Origin: DASVHS01 sp038244815
Lineage (GTDB): Bacteria; Acidobacteriota; Thermoanaerobaculia; Gp7-AA8
NCBI GenBank assembly: GCA_038244815.1
Contig: JBBRTB010000018.1
Span: 1-64,000, forward strand
Length of the DNA stretch: 64,000 bases
Reading direction: 5' to 3'
The stretch's first letter is position 1; each line of letters begins with the position of its first letter. The translations under genes and the position numbers were made by a program. The notes beneath the pieces are model-generated. The model saw only the letters and a program-made list of their open reading frames with translations. It searched no databases and had not been told where the DNA came from. Of the stretch, positions 9,534 to 18,834 are shown one piece after another.

Positions 9534-11113
9534 TGGGACGAAAGGCGTTACTGACGTCCTGGGTCCTGCCCTTTGCATTTTGCCTGTCGGTTCGCGCCAA
9601 CGACCTCTCCGTCGACCGCCACACCGTTCGCGTCGGTGAGTCGATCACGATCACGCTGTCGCTCGAGAACGCCTTTGCGACGGTCGACCTCACCGACATG
9701 CCCGGACGCAATCTCCTCATCAGTCCCACGCCCTCGGTGAATTCCGAATTCTCGTGGATCAATGGAACCACCGTGCGGCGCAAGGTCTTTCGATTTCTGG
9801 CGCGCGCCGTGGCCCCGGGTCCGGCGCAGGTCGGCCCGCTCACGATCACGCTTCCGGACGGCGAGCGCGCCAGTTTCCCGGCCATCTCTCTGCAGATTCT
9901 TCCCGATCGCGCGGCGCTGTCGAATGACCCGGTGACGGTGCTCCGCGAATTGCTGGCCACGGGCCGCGATCCGTTCTTCGTCGTCGCGGAGGCCGACAAG
10001 AGCGATGCCCTGGTCGGCGAGCAGGTGGTGGTGACGTGGTGGTTGTACAACGCGGCCGCGGTGCAGGAGTGGCAGATCGGCTCGGTGCCGAAGCTGGCGG
10101 AATTCTGGGTCGAGGAAGTCGACGTGCGCAGCGCGCAGCCGGTACAGGCCTTTGTCGGCGACTATTCCATGCAGCGCATGCCCATCCGCCGCGTGGCGTT
10201 GTATCCGCTGAAGAGTGGAGAGTTGCCGGTCGGCTCGATGGAAGTCGAGGCGGCGGTGATGCGCCGGACGGATGAAGGACCGTTCGGAGTGTTCGAGGGG
10301 AACGTGGTCGACGTCAGCTTCTCATCGGCGCCGCTCACCGTGCAGGTTCATCCGCTCCCTGCCGGTGCTCCTTCCCTGGTCGGCGATCTCACCCTGAACT
10401 GCACGCCTCCCCGGCAGAAGAACGGTGGCCCCGTTCTCATCGACGCCACGCTCAGTGGGCGCGGCAACATCCGCTCCGCGCCGGTGCCGCGATTCGATTC
10501 GTCGCCCGCGGCGGGCGTGCAGGTGGTCGATCGAGGAACATCGCTCGAGCAGGGTGTCGTTCCGTCCATGACGCGGCGATGGCAGTTCCTGCTCTTCCCC
10601 GACCAGGCCGGCAAGCTGGCCATTCCCGCTCTGGCCGTGAAGACGTTCTCGCCGTCAGCGATGCAAGACCACACGCTGCGATGCGGAGCCACCACGCTGG
10701 CGGTGTCGTCGTTCGACCGGCGTCCATCGCCTGCCCAGCCGTCGCCGGCGCAACTGCGGCAATCCGCGAACTGGTGGCGCGCAGGAGTCATTGCCATCGT
10801 GGCGGCGGCGGTGCTGCTGCTCGCGGTCGTGATCGCCAGGGCCCTCATGCGGCGCCGCCGCGAGTCGCAACGGGTACGCCAGCTCATCGGCGACGGGTCG
10901 CCGGCGCGGATTCGCGAAGCGGTTCATGAGCGCCTGGGATCCCTGGGCATCGACATCGCCTTGCTGATGCGCGAGCCCACCGAGCGTGGCGATGCCTACC
11001 GGGCCCTGCGGTCGTTGCTCGACGCACTCGAGCACGAGCGGATGAGCGTCGCTGCGTCGGAGGTACGTCGCCGTGTGCGGGACCTGTTCGAGTCTTTACA
11101 ATCGGCTGCATGA
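9533..11113 (+). CDS. BatD-like protein (oxygen-tolerance family)
   Basis: 526 residues; ATG 9533 shares one base with the previous stop. An N-terminal signal peptide ends near SVRAN, followed by several beta-sandwich repeats starting LSVDRHTVRVGESITITLSLENAF, as in the BatD family. A single membrane helix at about 411-432 (AGVIAIVAAAVLLLAVVIA) leads to a cytosolic helical tail of about 95 residues. It closes the operon: its last four bases are the ATG of the acetyltransferase gene. Confidence 0.85.
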   Translation: MGRKALLTSWVLPFAFCLSVRANDLSVDRHTVRVGESITITLSLENAFATVDLTDMPGRNLLISPTPSVNSEFSWINGTTVRRKVFRFLARAVAPGPAQVGPLTITLPDGERASFPAISLQILPDRAALSNDPVTVLRELLATGRDPFFVVAEADKSDALVGEQVVVTWWLYNAAAVQEWQIGSVPKLAEFWVEEVDVRSAQPVQAFVGDYSMQRMPIRRVALYPLKSGELPVGSMEVEAAVMRRTDEGPFGVFEGNVVDVSFSSAPLTVQVHPLPAGAPSLVGDLTLNCTPPRQKNGGPVLIDATLSGRGNIRSAPVPRFDSSPAAGVQVVDRGTSLEQGVVPSMTRRWQFLLFPDQAGKLAIPALAVKTFSPSAMQDHTLRCGATTLAVSSFDRRPSPAQPSPAQLRQSANWWRAGVIAIVAAAVLLLAVVIARALMRRRRESQRVRQLIGDGSPARIREAVHERLGSLGIDIALLMREPTERGDAYRALRSLLDALEHERMSVAASEVRRRVRDLFESLQSAA

Positions 11114-11646
11114 AGACCTCCTCGCTGCGAACCCAACGTCTTTTGCTTCGCCCGTTCGATCCTGCCGACGCGCCTCGCGTGCAGCAGCTCGCCGGTGATC
11201 GCGAGATCGCGTTGAATACGATTCATGTCCCGCATCCGTACCCGACCGGAAGAGCTCAGATGTGGATCGACGCGCAGGTGGATCGGCGTGAGCAGGGTCA
11301 GTGGGACTTCGCTATTGACGACGGCGAGCTGGCCGGCTGTATCGGGTTGCGGGTGCAGGAGGAGTTCGATCGCGCCGAAATCGGCTACTGGATCGGCAAG
11401 CCGTACTGGGGTCGCGGCTACGCCACCGAGGCAGCGGCGGCGTTGATTCGTCTTGGATTCGAGGAACTGAACCTCAATCGCATCTACGCCGGGTACTTCT
11501 CGCGCAACGCCGCCTCCGCGCGCGTGATGATCAAGAACGGGATGCAATACGAGGGGACGCTCCGCCAGCACGTGAAGAAGTGGGGCGAGTTCGTCGACAT
11601 CGTCTATTACGGAATCCTGCGCAGCGATTGGTCAGGCTCACGCTGA
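11110..11646 (+). CDS. GNAT-family N-acetyltransferase, RimJ/RimL type
   Basis: 178 residues. LRTQRLLLRPFDPADAPRV at the N-terminus, GYWIGKPYWGRGYATEAAAALIRLGF (acetyl-CoA loop) and NAASARVMIKNGMQYEGTLR are diagnostic of the ribosomal-protein/alanine acetyltransferase branch of GNAT. Substrate unknown. It overlaps the BatD-like stop by four bases; TACAAT seven bases before the ATG could give it its own leaderless transcript. Confidence 0.9.
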   Translation: MKTSSLRTQRLLLRPFDPADAPRVQQLAGDREIALNTIHVPHPYPTGRAQMWIDAQVDRREQGQWDFAIDDGELAGCIGLRVQEEFDRAEIGYWIGKPYWGRGYATEAAAALIRLGFEELNLNRIYAGYFSRNAASARVMIKNGMQYEGTLRQHVKKWGEFVDIVYYGILRSDWSGSR

Positions 11647-13350
11647 ATCCAGCCAGGACTGCAGGGGCGCGAAATAGTCGAGGATGGCAGTGGCGTCCAT
11701 CCGGCACTCGCCGGTCAGCGCTTCCAGCGCCTCGGGCCAGGGACGGCTCTGTCCCATCTCCAGCGCTTTTGCCAGCCGCTCACCGGCTTTCCGGTTGCCG
11801 TAAATCGACGCGCGATGGAGAGGACCGGACTGGCCGGCCGTCCGGCACAAGGCCCGATGAAATTGAAACTGCAGGATGCGCGCGAGAAAATAGCGGACGT
11901 ACGGAACGTTGGCGGCGATGTGATACTTCGCGCCGGCGTCGAAGTACTCCTCGCCACGCCGCTCCGGCGGTGCGATCCCCTGGTACTTTTGGCGCAGGCC
12001 CCACCAGGCCTCGTTGTACTGGCCGGGACCGATCCGGCCGGAGAAGACGCCCCATCGCCACTGGTCCATCAGCATGCCGAATGGAAGGAACGCGATCTTG
12101 TCGAGCGCGTCGCGCAGCAGCAGGGGGATGTCCGACTGCGGCGGCGGCTCCTTCCCGATCAGTCCGATTTCCACGAGGTAACCGGGTGTCACCGACAAGG
12201 CGATGGTGTCACCGATCGCTTCGTGAAAGGCATCGTTCGCGCTGTTCTTGTAGAGGAAGGGCTGGCGGTTGTAGGCGCGCTGATAGAAGTTGTGACCGAG
12301 CTCGTGGTGGATCGTGGTCAGATCCTCTTCCGTCTTCTCGATGCACATCTTGATACGCAGATCGTCGCCGTCGTCGAGATCCCAGGCGCTGGCGTGACAG
12401 ACCACCTCGCGATCGCGCGGCTTGGTGAAGAGCGAGCGTTCCCAGAAGGTCTGCGGCAGCGGATCGAAACCGAGGGAGACAAAGAAATGTTCGCCCAGTT
12501 TCACCATCCCGACCTCATCGAGACCGGGGCGCGCTTCGAGGATGCGCGTGAGGTCGTAGCCGCGCGGCGGTAGTCCTTTCGGCTCGACGAGATCGAACAC
12601 GTTCGACCATTCCTGTGCCCAGATATTGCCGAGGAGGTGGGCGGGAATCGGTTGATCGGGCGGAACGACGGCGGGACCGTAATGTCCACCCAGCCGCGAG
12701 CGGACGTAGCGGTGCAGCGAGTCGTAAAGCGGTTTCACCTGTTGCCAAAGGCGATCGACTTCGGCAGCGAACGCGTCCGGCGCCATGTCGTACTTCGACC
12801 GCCACATCGCGCCGGTGTCGCCATAACCGAGCTCGCGCGCTCCTTCGTTCATCAGCTCCACATAGCGCACGTAGCGTTCGCGCATGGGCATCGAAACGGA
12901 GTGCCAGCCCCGCCAGACATCGAGGAGACGCTCAGGATCGCGACTCTCGCGCATGATGCGGGCGGTGTCACCGATGTCGAGAGTCCCACCCCCTCGCACG
13001 TACTTCGCGGAGCCGTACATGGCGTCGAGCTCCGCGGCGATCGTGGCGAGCTCCGCCGTTTTCCGGCCATCCGATGGGCCGGGTGAGGTCAGCGAGAGCT
13101 TGATGAGATCGAGCTTGCGGCGGACGTCGTACGGCCGCTCTCCGGCCTCGTCGAACGTCGCCGCTTCCTTGGCCAGCTCGACACCCAGGCTGATGTGCTG
13201 CTCGTTTGCCCTGGCCGCCAGGATCTGTGTGTCGTGAGTGATGAAGTTCTCGGCAACCCAGGCTGCCCGCTGGAGCTGCACGCTGTCCGCGGCCAGCCTC
13301 TCGTCGGCTTGCGCGACAAATTGCGCGGTGTCGTCGATCACGGATCTCAC
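11638..13350 (-). CDS. M2-family (ACE-like) zinc peptidyl-dipeptidase
   Basis: 570 residues. The zinc motif HELGH (349-353) lies in TTIHHELGHNFYQ and the third ligand Glu is in FHEAIGD (376-382), as in angiotensin-converting-enzyme-like peptidases, which release C-terminal dipeptides. FDAGAKYHIAANVPYVRYF near the end is also typical of M2. Bacterial relatives usually carry a secretion signal, but none is seen and in-frame codons upstream of the GTG start (13350) supply none. The enzyme is thus either cytosolic here or its true start is lost. Its 3' end overlaps the acetyltransferase gene by 9 bp. Confidence 0.88.
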   Translation of the reverse strand: MRSVIDDTAQFVAQADERLAADSVQLQRAAWVAENFITHDTQILAARANEQHISLGVELAKEAATFDEAGERPYDVRRKLDLIKLSLTSPGPSDGRKTAELATIAAELDAMYGSAKYVRGGGTLDIGDTARIMRESRDPERLLDVWRGWHSVSMPMRERYVRYVELMNEGARELGYGDTGAMWRSKYDMAPDAFAAEVDRLWQQVKPLYDSLHRYVRSRLGGHYGPAVVPPDQPIPAHLLGNIWAQEWSNVFDLVEPKGLPPRGYDLTRILEARPGLDEVGMVKLGEHFFVSLGFDPLPQTFWERSLFTKPRDREVVCHASAWDLDDGDDLRIKMCIEKTEEDLTTIHHELGHNFYQRAYNRQPFLYKNSANDAFHEAIGDTIALSVTPGYLVEIGLIGKEPPPQSDIPLLLRDALDKIAFLPFGMLMDQWRWGVFSGRIGPGQYNEAWWGLRQKYQGIAPPERRGEEYFDAGAKYHIAANVPYVRYFLARILQFQFHRALCRTAGQSGPLHRASIYGNRKAGERLAKALEMGQSRPWPEALEALTGECRMDATAILDYFAPLQSWLDSA

Positions 13351-13444
13351 TGAGGCGGCGAGAATATATCGAAGCAGTGACGTTCTCTCCGCCTCAACCG
13401 TACTAGAGGAGAGCGGGTGTTACGATTCCCGCGTGAGGAGACCC

Positions 13445-14167
13445 ATGACCTTTCGTCGCCCGTTGTCCGTTTTTGCTCTGTCCCTGATCATTGCCGCGAC
13501 GTCGTTTGCGGCGACGTCGCAGAAGCGCCGCGCCGTCACGCCGGCCGTTCACACCGCCATCCTTTCGGGGACCATTCTCGACGCGGCCACCGGCCAGCCC
13601 GTCCCCGATGTCAACGTGAGCCGCCCGGGACATTCCGGCCGCACGGACGCGCAGGGCAAGTTCGCCATGCAGCTCCCGACGGGCGTCGATCAGGTTCTGG
13701 AGTTTTCTCGCACCGGCTACGCGACGCTGAATCCCACCGTGAACATCACCGCCGACGCCACACAGACTTTCCAGCTCACGCCGAAACCGACCGTGAGAGT
13801 GCGCATGACGGACGGCACCACGTACGACCTCGACACCGAGTCGCTCGAGTTCGGCTATAGCGCCCCGTTCAGCGGCTACACGAAAGATACGAAGATGAAT
13901 CTCTGCAAGAGCGGCGGCGCGTCGTTCCAGCCGGAGCGCTCCGAGATCAAGCACATCACCAGCGCCTCTCCGCTCACGGATGCCACTTGTTGCGCCCAGG
14001 GTCCGATTCCGGCAATCAATGTCGAGCTCAAAACGGGCGGGACGACCATGGCCGGCTTCACCGACGCCTGCTTTGGCTACAAGGTGGACATCATCGCGCT
14101 CGAACACACGAAGGCCCTGCCGGTGTATCTGCATTTTTCAGACATCGCCGAAGTGACTTTCCCGTAG
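13445..14167 (+). CDS. Secreted protein with carboxypeptidase-regulatory-like domain
   Basis: 240 residues. A signal peptide (hydrophobic core LSVFALSLIIAATSFA) is followed by SQKRRAV, then an Ig-like carboxypeptidase-regulatory domain (AILSGTILDAATGQPVPDVNVS ... TDAQGKFAMQLP), common on surface or transport-associated proteins. The C-terminal half has paired Cys residues and is not recognised. ATG 13445 begins the signal peptide; GTG 13433, 6 nt after TACGAT and four codons upstream, is an equally good leaderless start. Confidence 0.7.
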   Translation: MTFRRPLSVFALSLIIAATSFAATSQKRRAVTPAVHTAILSGTILDAATGQPVPDVNVSRPGHSGRTDAQGKFAMQLPTGVDQVLEFSRTGYATLNPTVNITADATQTFQLTPKPTVRVRMTDGTTYDLDTESLEFGYSAPFSGYTKDTKMNLCKSGGASFQPERSEIKHITSASPLTDATCCAQGPIPAINVELKTGGTTMAGFTDACFGYKVDIIALEHTKALPVYLHFSDIAEVTFP

Positions 14168-14350
14168 GATCGGGTCGCCGGGTCGCCTTGTCGGGTTGCC
14201 GGGTTACCGGGTGGCCGGGTCGCTGGGTCGCTGGGGACGGTAACGACTGACTGCGAACTGCTAACCGCTAACCGCTACCAGTTACCGGTTACCGTCCCCA
14301 GCGACCCAGCCACCCAGCCACCCAGCGACCCAGCGACCCAGCGACCCAGC
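14168..14350. repeat. Gene-less inverted pair of short tandem arrays
   Basis: The left part consists of 8-bp units (GGGTCGCC, GGGTTGCC, GGGTCGCT). The right part is CAGCGACC/CAGCCACC units. A perfect 20-bp inverted repeat (14225-14244 with 14288-14307) surrounds a 43-nt loop made of CTAACCG-type heptamers. The right arm matches the array at 1855-1880. It fills the whole spacer between two genes and has no ORF, so it looks like a MITE-sized relative of the array-bounded elements elsewhere in the window. Confidence 0.9.
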
Positions 14351-14369
14351 CAACAAGTAGAATCCCTCC

Positions 14370-15782
14370 ATGGCGAGCGTTCCGGTCCTCGACTCCTCGG
14401 CGGGCGAGATCGCGCGGATCTTCGAAGCGCAGCGGCAGAACCGCGAACGCGTGGCCTCGTCGACGGCCGGCGAGCGGCGTCGCAAGATCAAGCGGATCGA
14501 GGCGGCGATGTTCGCGCGGCGTGACGAGATCCGTGCGGCCGTCTACGAGGATTTCCGCAAGCCGCCGGAAGAAGTGGACCTGTCCGAGCTTTTCGCCGTC
14601 GTCGGCGAGGCGCGGCAGGCGGCCCGCTTCATCCACAAATGGATGCGGCCGCAGCCGGTGGCAACTCCGCTGGCACTGTTCGGTTCGTCGTCGCGCATCG
14701 TCTACGAGCCGAAGGGCCTCGTGCTCATCATCTCGCCGTGGAACTTTCCGTTCAATCTGAGTCTGGGCCCGGTGATCTCCGCCGTCGCGGCAGGGAACTG
14801 CGTGATTCTCAAACCGAGCGAGATGACGCCGCGGTCGAGCGCCTGCCTGAAGCGGATCCTGGGCGACCTGTTCGAGGAGAACGAGGTGGCGGTGATCGAG
14901 GGCGATGCGCGGGTGGCCGAGCGGCTGCTGCGTGAGAAATTCGACCACATCTTCTTCACGGGGAGTCCGGCTGTGGGCAAGATCGTCATGCGGGCGGCCG
15001 CGGAACATCTGGCCTCGGTGACGCTGGAGCTGGGCGGGAAGTCGCCCGTGATCGTCGACCGAACCGCCGACCTCGACGAAGCGGCCAAACGGATCGCCTG
15101 GGGCAAGTTCCTCAACTCCGGGCAGGTCTGCATCGCGCCGGACTACCTGCTCGTCGACAAGGCCGTGCGCGCGCCGTTCACCGAGAAGCTCTCCGCGGCC
15201 ATTCGTTCGATGGATGTCGACGGCTCTTCCGGCCTGATCGTCAACGAGCGCCACGCCGCCCGTTTGAAACGTCTCTACGACTCGGCCGTCGCGGGCGGCG
15301 CGGAAGCGATCGGGGACGGCGCGTTCAGCAGCGACCAGCGGAGGATCCGGCCCACCGTGCTGGCGAATGTCTCGCCGGAATCGGACGTGATGCGGGAGGA
15401 GATCTTCGGACCGCTGCTGCCGATGCTGACGTACGAGTCCCTCGGCGAGGCCATCGCCTTCGTCAACGAACGTGAGAAGCCGCTGGTGTCCTACATCTTC
15501 AGCCGCTCGCGCCGCGTCGTGGACGAGTTTCTGTCAGGCACGAGATCGGGGGCGACGGTCGTCAACCACACGCTCATCCATTTCTTCCAGCTCAACCTGC
15601 CGTTCGGCGGAGTCGGAAACTCCGGCGCCGGGAAAGGCCACGGGTTCTTCGGCTTCCAGGCGTTCTCGAACGCACGCGGCGTGCTCGAGCAGCGTCTGCG
15701 ATTCAGCGCCATCGAGCTGATGTTCCCGCCGTACACGAGATTCAAGAGAAAGCTCATCGATCTGACGCTGAGGTTTTTCTAA
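14370..15782 (+). CDS. Aldehyde dehydrogenase, ALDH3 (fatty aldehyde) type
   Basis: 470 residues. SPWNFPFNL binds cofactor, the catalytic Glu lies in LELGGKSP and the catalytic Cys in NSGQVCIAPDY. EEIFGPLLPML and the C-terminal LPFGGVGNSGAGKGHGFFGFQAFSN are typical of class 3 aldehyde dehydrogenases, which oxidise medium or long-chain aldehydes with NAD(P). The C-terminal basic, aromatic stretch (FPPYTRFKRKLIDLTLRFF) resembles a membrane-association tail. TAGAAT ends 6 nt before the ATG with no Shine-Dalgarno. Confidence 0.93.
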   Translation: MASVPVLDSSAGEIARIFEAQRQNRERVASSTAGERRRKIKRIEAAMFARRDEIRAAVYEDFRKPPEEVDLSELFAVVGEARQAARFIHKWMRPQPVATPLALFGSSSRIVYEPKGLVLIISPWNFPFNLSLGPVISAVAAGNCVILKPSEMTPRSSACLKRILGDLFEENEVAVIEGDARVAERLLREKFDHIFFTGSPAVGKIVMRAAAEHLASVTLELGGKSPVIVDRTADLDEAAKRIAWGKFLNSGQVCIAPDYLLVDKAVRAPFTEKLSAAIRSMDVDGSSGLIVNERHAARLKRLYDSAVAGGAEAIGDGAFSSDQRRIRPTVLANVSPESDVMREEIFGPLLPMLTYESLGEAIAFVNEREKPLVSYIFSRSRRVVDEFLSGTRSGATVVNHTLIHFFQLNLPFGGVGNSGAGKGHGFFGFQAFSNARGVLEQRLRFSAIELMFPPYTRFKRKLIDLTLRFF

Positions 15783-15807
15783 GATCGGGTTGCCGGGTTG
15801 CCCGATC
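15783..15807 (+). terminator. Hairpin after aldehyde dehydrogenase
   Basis: GATCGGG (783-789 within this kb) pairs with CCCGATC (801-807) immediately after the stop codon. The loop contains the GGGTTGCC octamer seen in other arrays. No U-tract follows, so termination efficiency is uncertain. Confidence 0.45.
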
Positions 15808-15885
15808 TCACGACGTTCTGGCCAGGAGCTTCACGAGCTCGTCGCCTGTTTCCGGCATCTGAAGTGATACATTGAAATCCAGTTA

Positions 15886-17670
15886 ATGCCGCCCGAGAGC
15901 TCCTTCGACGACACCATCCGGCGACTGCGGACGTCGTCTCCCGTCGTATCGATCCTGTCGCGCCTGCGCGGTCTGGCGCGGCGATTCCTGATCGTGACCC
16001 TGGTCGGGGTGGGCGCACTCTGCGGCGTCCTGGCCGTTGTGTTCGAGCGCTACGTCGAGTGGGCGCACCATCTGATGATCGGAGCGGCGCTCAACGTTCG
16101 CGAGCCTTATCGCACCGTCCTGGTGGTGATCACGCCGGCCATCGTGTTCATGATCCTGGCTCTGATCATGCGGCGGCTGGCTCCGCGCGCTGTTGGCGCG
16201 AATCTCGCCCGTGTGCGCATGGCCTACAACGAAGACCCGACGCTGCTGGGCCCGAAATCGATTCTGGCGACGTTCACCGGAACCCCTCTCTCGCTCGGCG
16301 CGGGCGCGCCGCTTGGACCTGAAGGTCCGATCGTCGTGATCACCAGCGGAGTGTCGGCGGCGGTCGGCCGGGTGCTCCGTCTGCCGCGGCAACTCGTGCG
16401 GGGCATGGTTCCGGTGGGCGTGGCCGCGGGCATCGCCGCGATCTTCAACGCTCCGATCACAGGGGTGGTGTTCGCGCTCGAGGAAGTCTTCGGGGCCGCC
16501 GACCGCGGACTGCTGGGCGGAGTGCTCGTCGGCGCGGTTTCGGCCGCGGTCGTGGAGCGTGCGTTGCTGGGAGGACGTCCTCTTCTGGCGGCGCCGTTCT
16601 CGACATGGAGCGATCCGTGGGAGTTGATCGGTTTCGCTCTCGTCGGCGTCATCTCCGGCGCGGTGTCGGGTCTGGCCATCGCCTGGACCCATCGATTGAA
16701 GCGTGCCTGGGCCAAGGCCATGCCCTCGGCGATGTTGCGGGCCGGAGCGGCCGGTCTGGTCATCGGCGGCTGCGGCCTGCTCTCCCCGTCGATCCTTGGC
16801 GTCGGATACGACTCGATCTCCTTCTGGCTGCACGGCGGGGGCACCGCGCATACGACGGCGCTGGCGTTCACCGTCAAGACCATCGCCTTCGTCGTGGCCA
16901 TCAGCGGCGGAATTCTGGGCGGAAGCTTCGCGCCGTCGCTCTTCATCGGCACCGCCCTCGGAGCTGCCATCGGGCAGTCGGCGCAACAGATCTTTCCGGC
17001 CGCCGGAATCGATCCGAAGGCCTACGCGATCATCGGGATGGGCGCGTTCTTCGCCGGGCTGCTGCGCAGTCCGATCGCAGCGGTGCTCATCGTCATCGAA
17101 CTGACGCGCGACTACGAGCTGGTAATCCCGCTGATGCTGGCGGTGTCGCTGGGCGTGGCGGTATCGAGGCGCATCTCCCGCTTCAGCATCGTCGAGCAGC
17201 AGATGCTCGACGAGGGTTATGTGGAGGGCCATGACTCGTCCGATCCACTGGCCCACGTGCGCGTCTCCGAAGCGATGACCGGGAAGCCGATCTCGTTTCG
17301 CGCCAGCAGCAAGGTCCAGGATGCGGTCAGCGTCGTCCATCCCACGCGGCACCGGCTGTTTCCGGTCGTCGACGACCAGGATCGACTGGCCGGCATCATC
17401 ATGCGCGAGGTCATCGAGGGATCGAAGTCGCCCGAAGCGCTCATCAGTGAAGTCATGGAGAAGCCCAAGCTCATCGCCGCGGCGGCGGACGATGTGATCG
17501 AAGTAGTCCGGCGCATGCAGCTCAACGGCGTCGACCGCTGCCCAGTGGTCGACGACACGAACAACAACCGGCTCATCGGTTTTCTCAGTCCTTCGGATAT
17601 TCTGCGGGCCCGAATCGCTCACGCTCACTTCTCCGAAGACGAAGTGGTTTTCGATCTGTTCGAGACATGA
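15886..17670 (+). CDS. ClC-family chloride channel/transporter with CBS pair
   Basis: 594 residues. The first two thirds form the ClC membrane fold, with GAGAPLGPEGP (the GxEGP filter segment with gating Glu), FNAPITGVVFALEE and GGSFAPSLFIG. From about residue 450 two CBS domains follow (VSEAMTGKPISF..., ISEVMEKPKLIA...), which normally sense adenine nucleotides. It should exchange or conduct chloride across the inner membrane. TACATT precedes the ATG by 12 nt. Its stop overlaps the next gene by four bases, so the two are likely co-transcribed. Confidence 0.93.
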   Translation: MPPESSFDDTIRRLRTSSPVVSILSRLRGLARRFLIVTLVGVGALCGVLAVVFERYVEWAHHLMIGAALNVREPYRTVLVVITPAIVFMILALIMRRLAPRAVGANLARVRMAYNEDPTLLGPKSILATFTGTPLSLGAGAPLGPEGPIVVITSGVSAAVGRVLRLPRQLVRGMVPVGVAAGIAAIFNAPITGVVFALEEVFGAADRGLLGGVLVGAVSAAVVERALLGGRPLLAAPFSTWSDPWELIGFALVGVISGAVSGLAIAWTHRLKRAWAKAMPSAMLRAGAAGLVIGGCGLLSPSILGVGYDSISFWLHGGGTAHTTALAFTVKTIAFVVAISGGILGGSFAPSLFIGTALGAAIGQSAQQIFPAAGIDPKAYAIIGMGAFFAGLLRSPIAAVLIVIELTRDYELVIPLMLAVSLGVAVSRRISRFSIVEQQMLDEGYVEGHDSSDPLAHVRVSEAMTGKPISFRASSKVQDAVSVVHPTRHRLFPVVDDQDRLAGIIMREVIEGSKSPEALISEVMEKPKLIAAAADDVIEVVRRMQLNGVDRCPVVDDTNNNRLIGFLSPSDILRARIAHAHFSEDEVVFDLFET

Positions 17671-18470
17671 AACGTTTTCCGTGTCACCTGCTGATCGCCG
17701 TTGCGCTTGTCGCGGCCTGCCGCCGCCCGCAGCAGAGCCATCCGGTGGTGGTGCTGACCACGCAGAGGGTCACCACGATGGGGATCACCCACTCGCTGGC
17801 CGAAGGCTTTCACGGTCAGACCGCTGTTCCCGTCCAGGTGCGCATCGTCTCGGCGGATGACATTCTGCACGCTGCAGAAACCCGTTCCGGCGCGGTCGTG
17901 GTGTACAGGAATCCCGGGCTCGACGAAGAGCTGCAGAAGAGGAACGCCCTGCGCCTGCGCAACGTCTTCGCCTACGAGGACTACGTGATCGTCGGTCCGC
18001 GCCGCGATCCGGCACATGTCTCGACCGCCAAAAGCGCCGCCGATGCCTTCGAGCGGATCGTCAAGCGGCGTCGCGTCTTTTGTTCGCCTGTGGACCTGCC
18101 GGTGCTCCTTGACGTCGAGCATGAGATCTGGTCTGCAGCGGATGAGAAGCCGCAATCGGGAAGCCGCTACCGCTCCTGCCACGGCAACGCCACCGATGTG
18201 CTCACGCATGCGGCAGGGCTCGATGCCTACACGGTCACGGACCGGGCCACGGCGGAGGCGAAACTGCCGAAGCAATCGCGGGTGCTCATGCGCAACGTGC
18301 CCATTCTCCACAGCGAATACGTCGTCGCTCAGCTCGAGACCGCCAATGACTCCTCTTCGAAGAGCGCCGAATGGTTCGTGGAGTGGGTGATGTCCACGCG
18401 TGGACGCGAGTTCGTCAATGAACTGCACAGTTCGACCGTGCCGAAGCTCTACCTGCCCGGCGGGCGCTGA
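17667..18470 (+). CDS. Periplasmic substrate-binding lipoprotein, TupA-like
   Basis: 267 residues with lipobox ALVAAC (Cys 18). The mature start VVVLTTQRVTTMGITHSLAEGF resembles the TupA/ModA-like tungstate/molybdate-binding proteins, which begin with a short Thr/Ser ligand loop. YEDYVIVGP and a late MSTRGREFVNEL helix fit a periplasmic type II binding fold. Tungstate or molybdate is a plausible ligand given the molybdenum enzyme genes nearby. However, no ABC permease or ATPase accompanies it, and it is joined to the ClC gene. Confidence 0.65.
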   Translation: MKRFPCHLLIAVALVAACRRPQQSHPVVVLTTQRVTTMGITHSLAEGFHGQTAVPVQVRIVSADDILHAAETRSGAVVVYRNPGLDEELQKRNALRLRNVFAYEDYVIVGPRRDPAHVSTAKSAADAFERIVKRRRVFCSPVDLPVLLDVEHEIWSAADEKPQSGSRYRSCHGNATDVLTHAAGLDAYTVTDRATAEAKLPKQSRVLMRNVPILHSEYVVAQLETANDSSSKSAEWFVEWVMSTRGREFVNELHSSTVPKLYLPGGR

Positions 18471-18778
18471 GCGCGCCGCCATCGATAACAGGCCAGATCG
18501 ATCCGGCCGCGGCCGTCGAATGCGACCCCCTCGGCCTCGAGCAGATGGCGTTGCAACTCGTGGGAGTCATCAACCGATCGCGCGCTGACTTCTCCGCGCG
18601 CATTGACCACCCGGTGCCACGGGATCCGCTCGGATGCGGGGAGGGCGTGCAGGGCGTAACCGACCTGCCGGGCGTGGCCGTCGAGGTCCGCGAGGGTTGC
18701 CACCTGACCGTACGTGGCCACCCGCCCACGTGGAATCTGCCGCACGATCTCGTAGATTCGTAGGTAGTTATTGTGCAT
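18449..18778 (-). CDS. Alkyltransferase-like (ATL) DNA-binding protein
   Basis: About 109 residues from ATG 18778. The sequence follows the O6-methylguanine methyltransferase DNA-binding domain: VRQIPRGRVATYGQVA, HALPASERIPWHRVVN. The active-site Cys of PCHRV is replaced by Trp (PWHRV), the hallmark of ATL proteins, which flip and flag alkylated bases for nucleotide excision repair without repairing them. Its last 22 bp overlap the TupA-like gene on the other strand. It is divergent from ku, so the two DNA-repair genes share one promoter region. Confidence 0.88.
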   Translation of the reverse strand: MHNNYLRIYEIVRQIPRGRVATYGQVATLADLDGHARQVGYALHALPASERIPWHRVVNARGEVSARSVDDSHELQRHLLEAEGVAFDGRGRIDLACYRWRRAQRPPGR

Positions 18779-18795
18779 CGGTACTGCACACAATC

Positions 18796-18824
18796 TTGTT
18801 CACTTTCTCCACCTGCTGTAAACT
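18796..18824 (+). promoter_or_regulatory. Sigma70-like promoter of ku
   Basis: TTGTTC (18796-18801) and TAAACT (18819-18824) are separated by 17 bp. The ATG follows the -10 by exactly 10 nt, so the transcript should have almost no leader. Confidence 0.5.
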
Positions 18825-18834
18825 TGAAAGTCCT

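Noticed and set aside
15883..17628. 581-codon leftward open frame
   Set aside because: It mirrors the ClC channel gene in antisense and its composition (Asp/His/Arg-rich) is typical of shadow frames.
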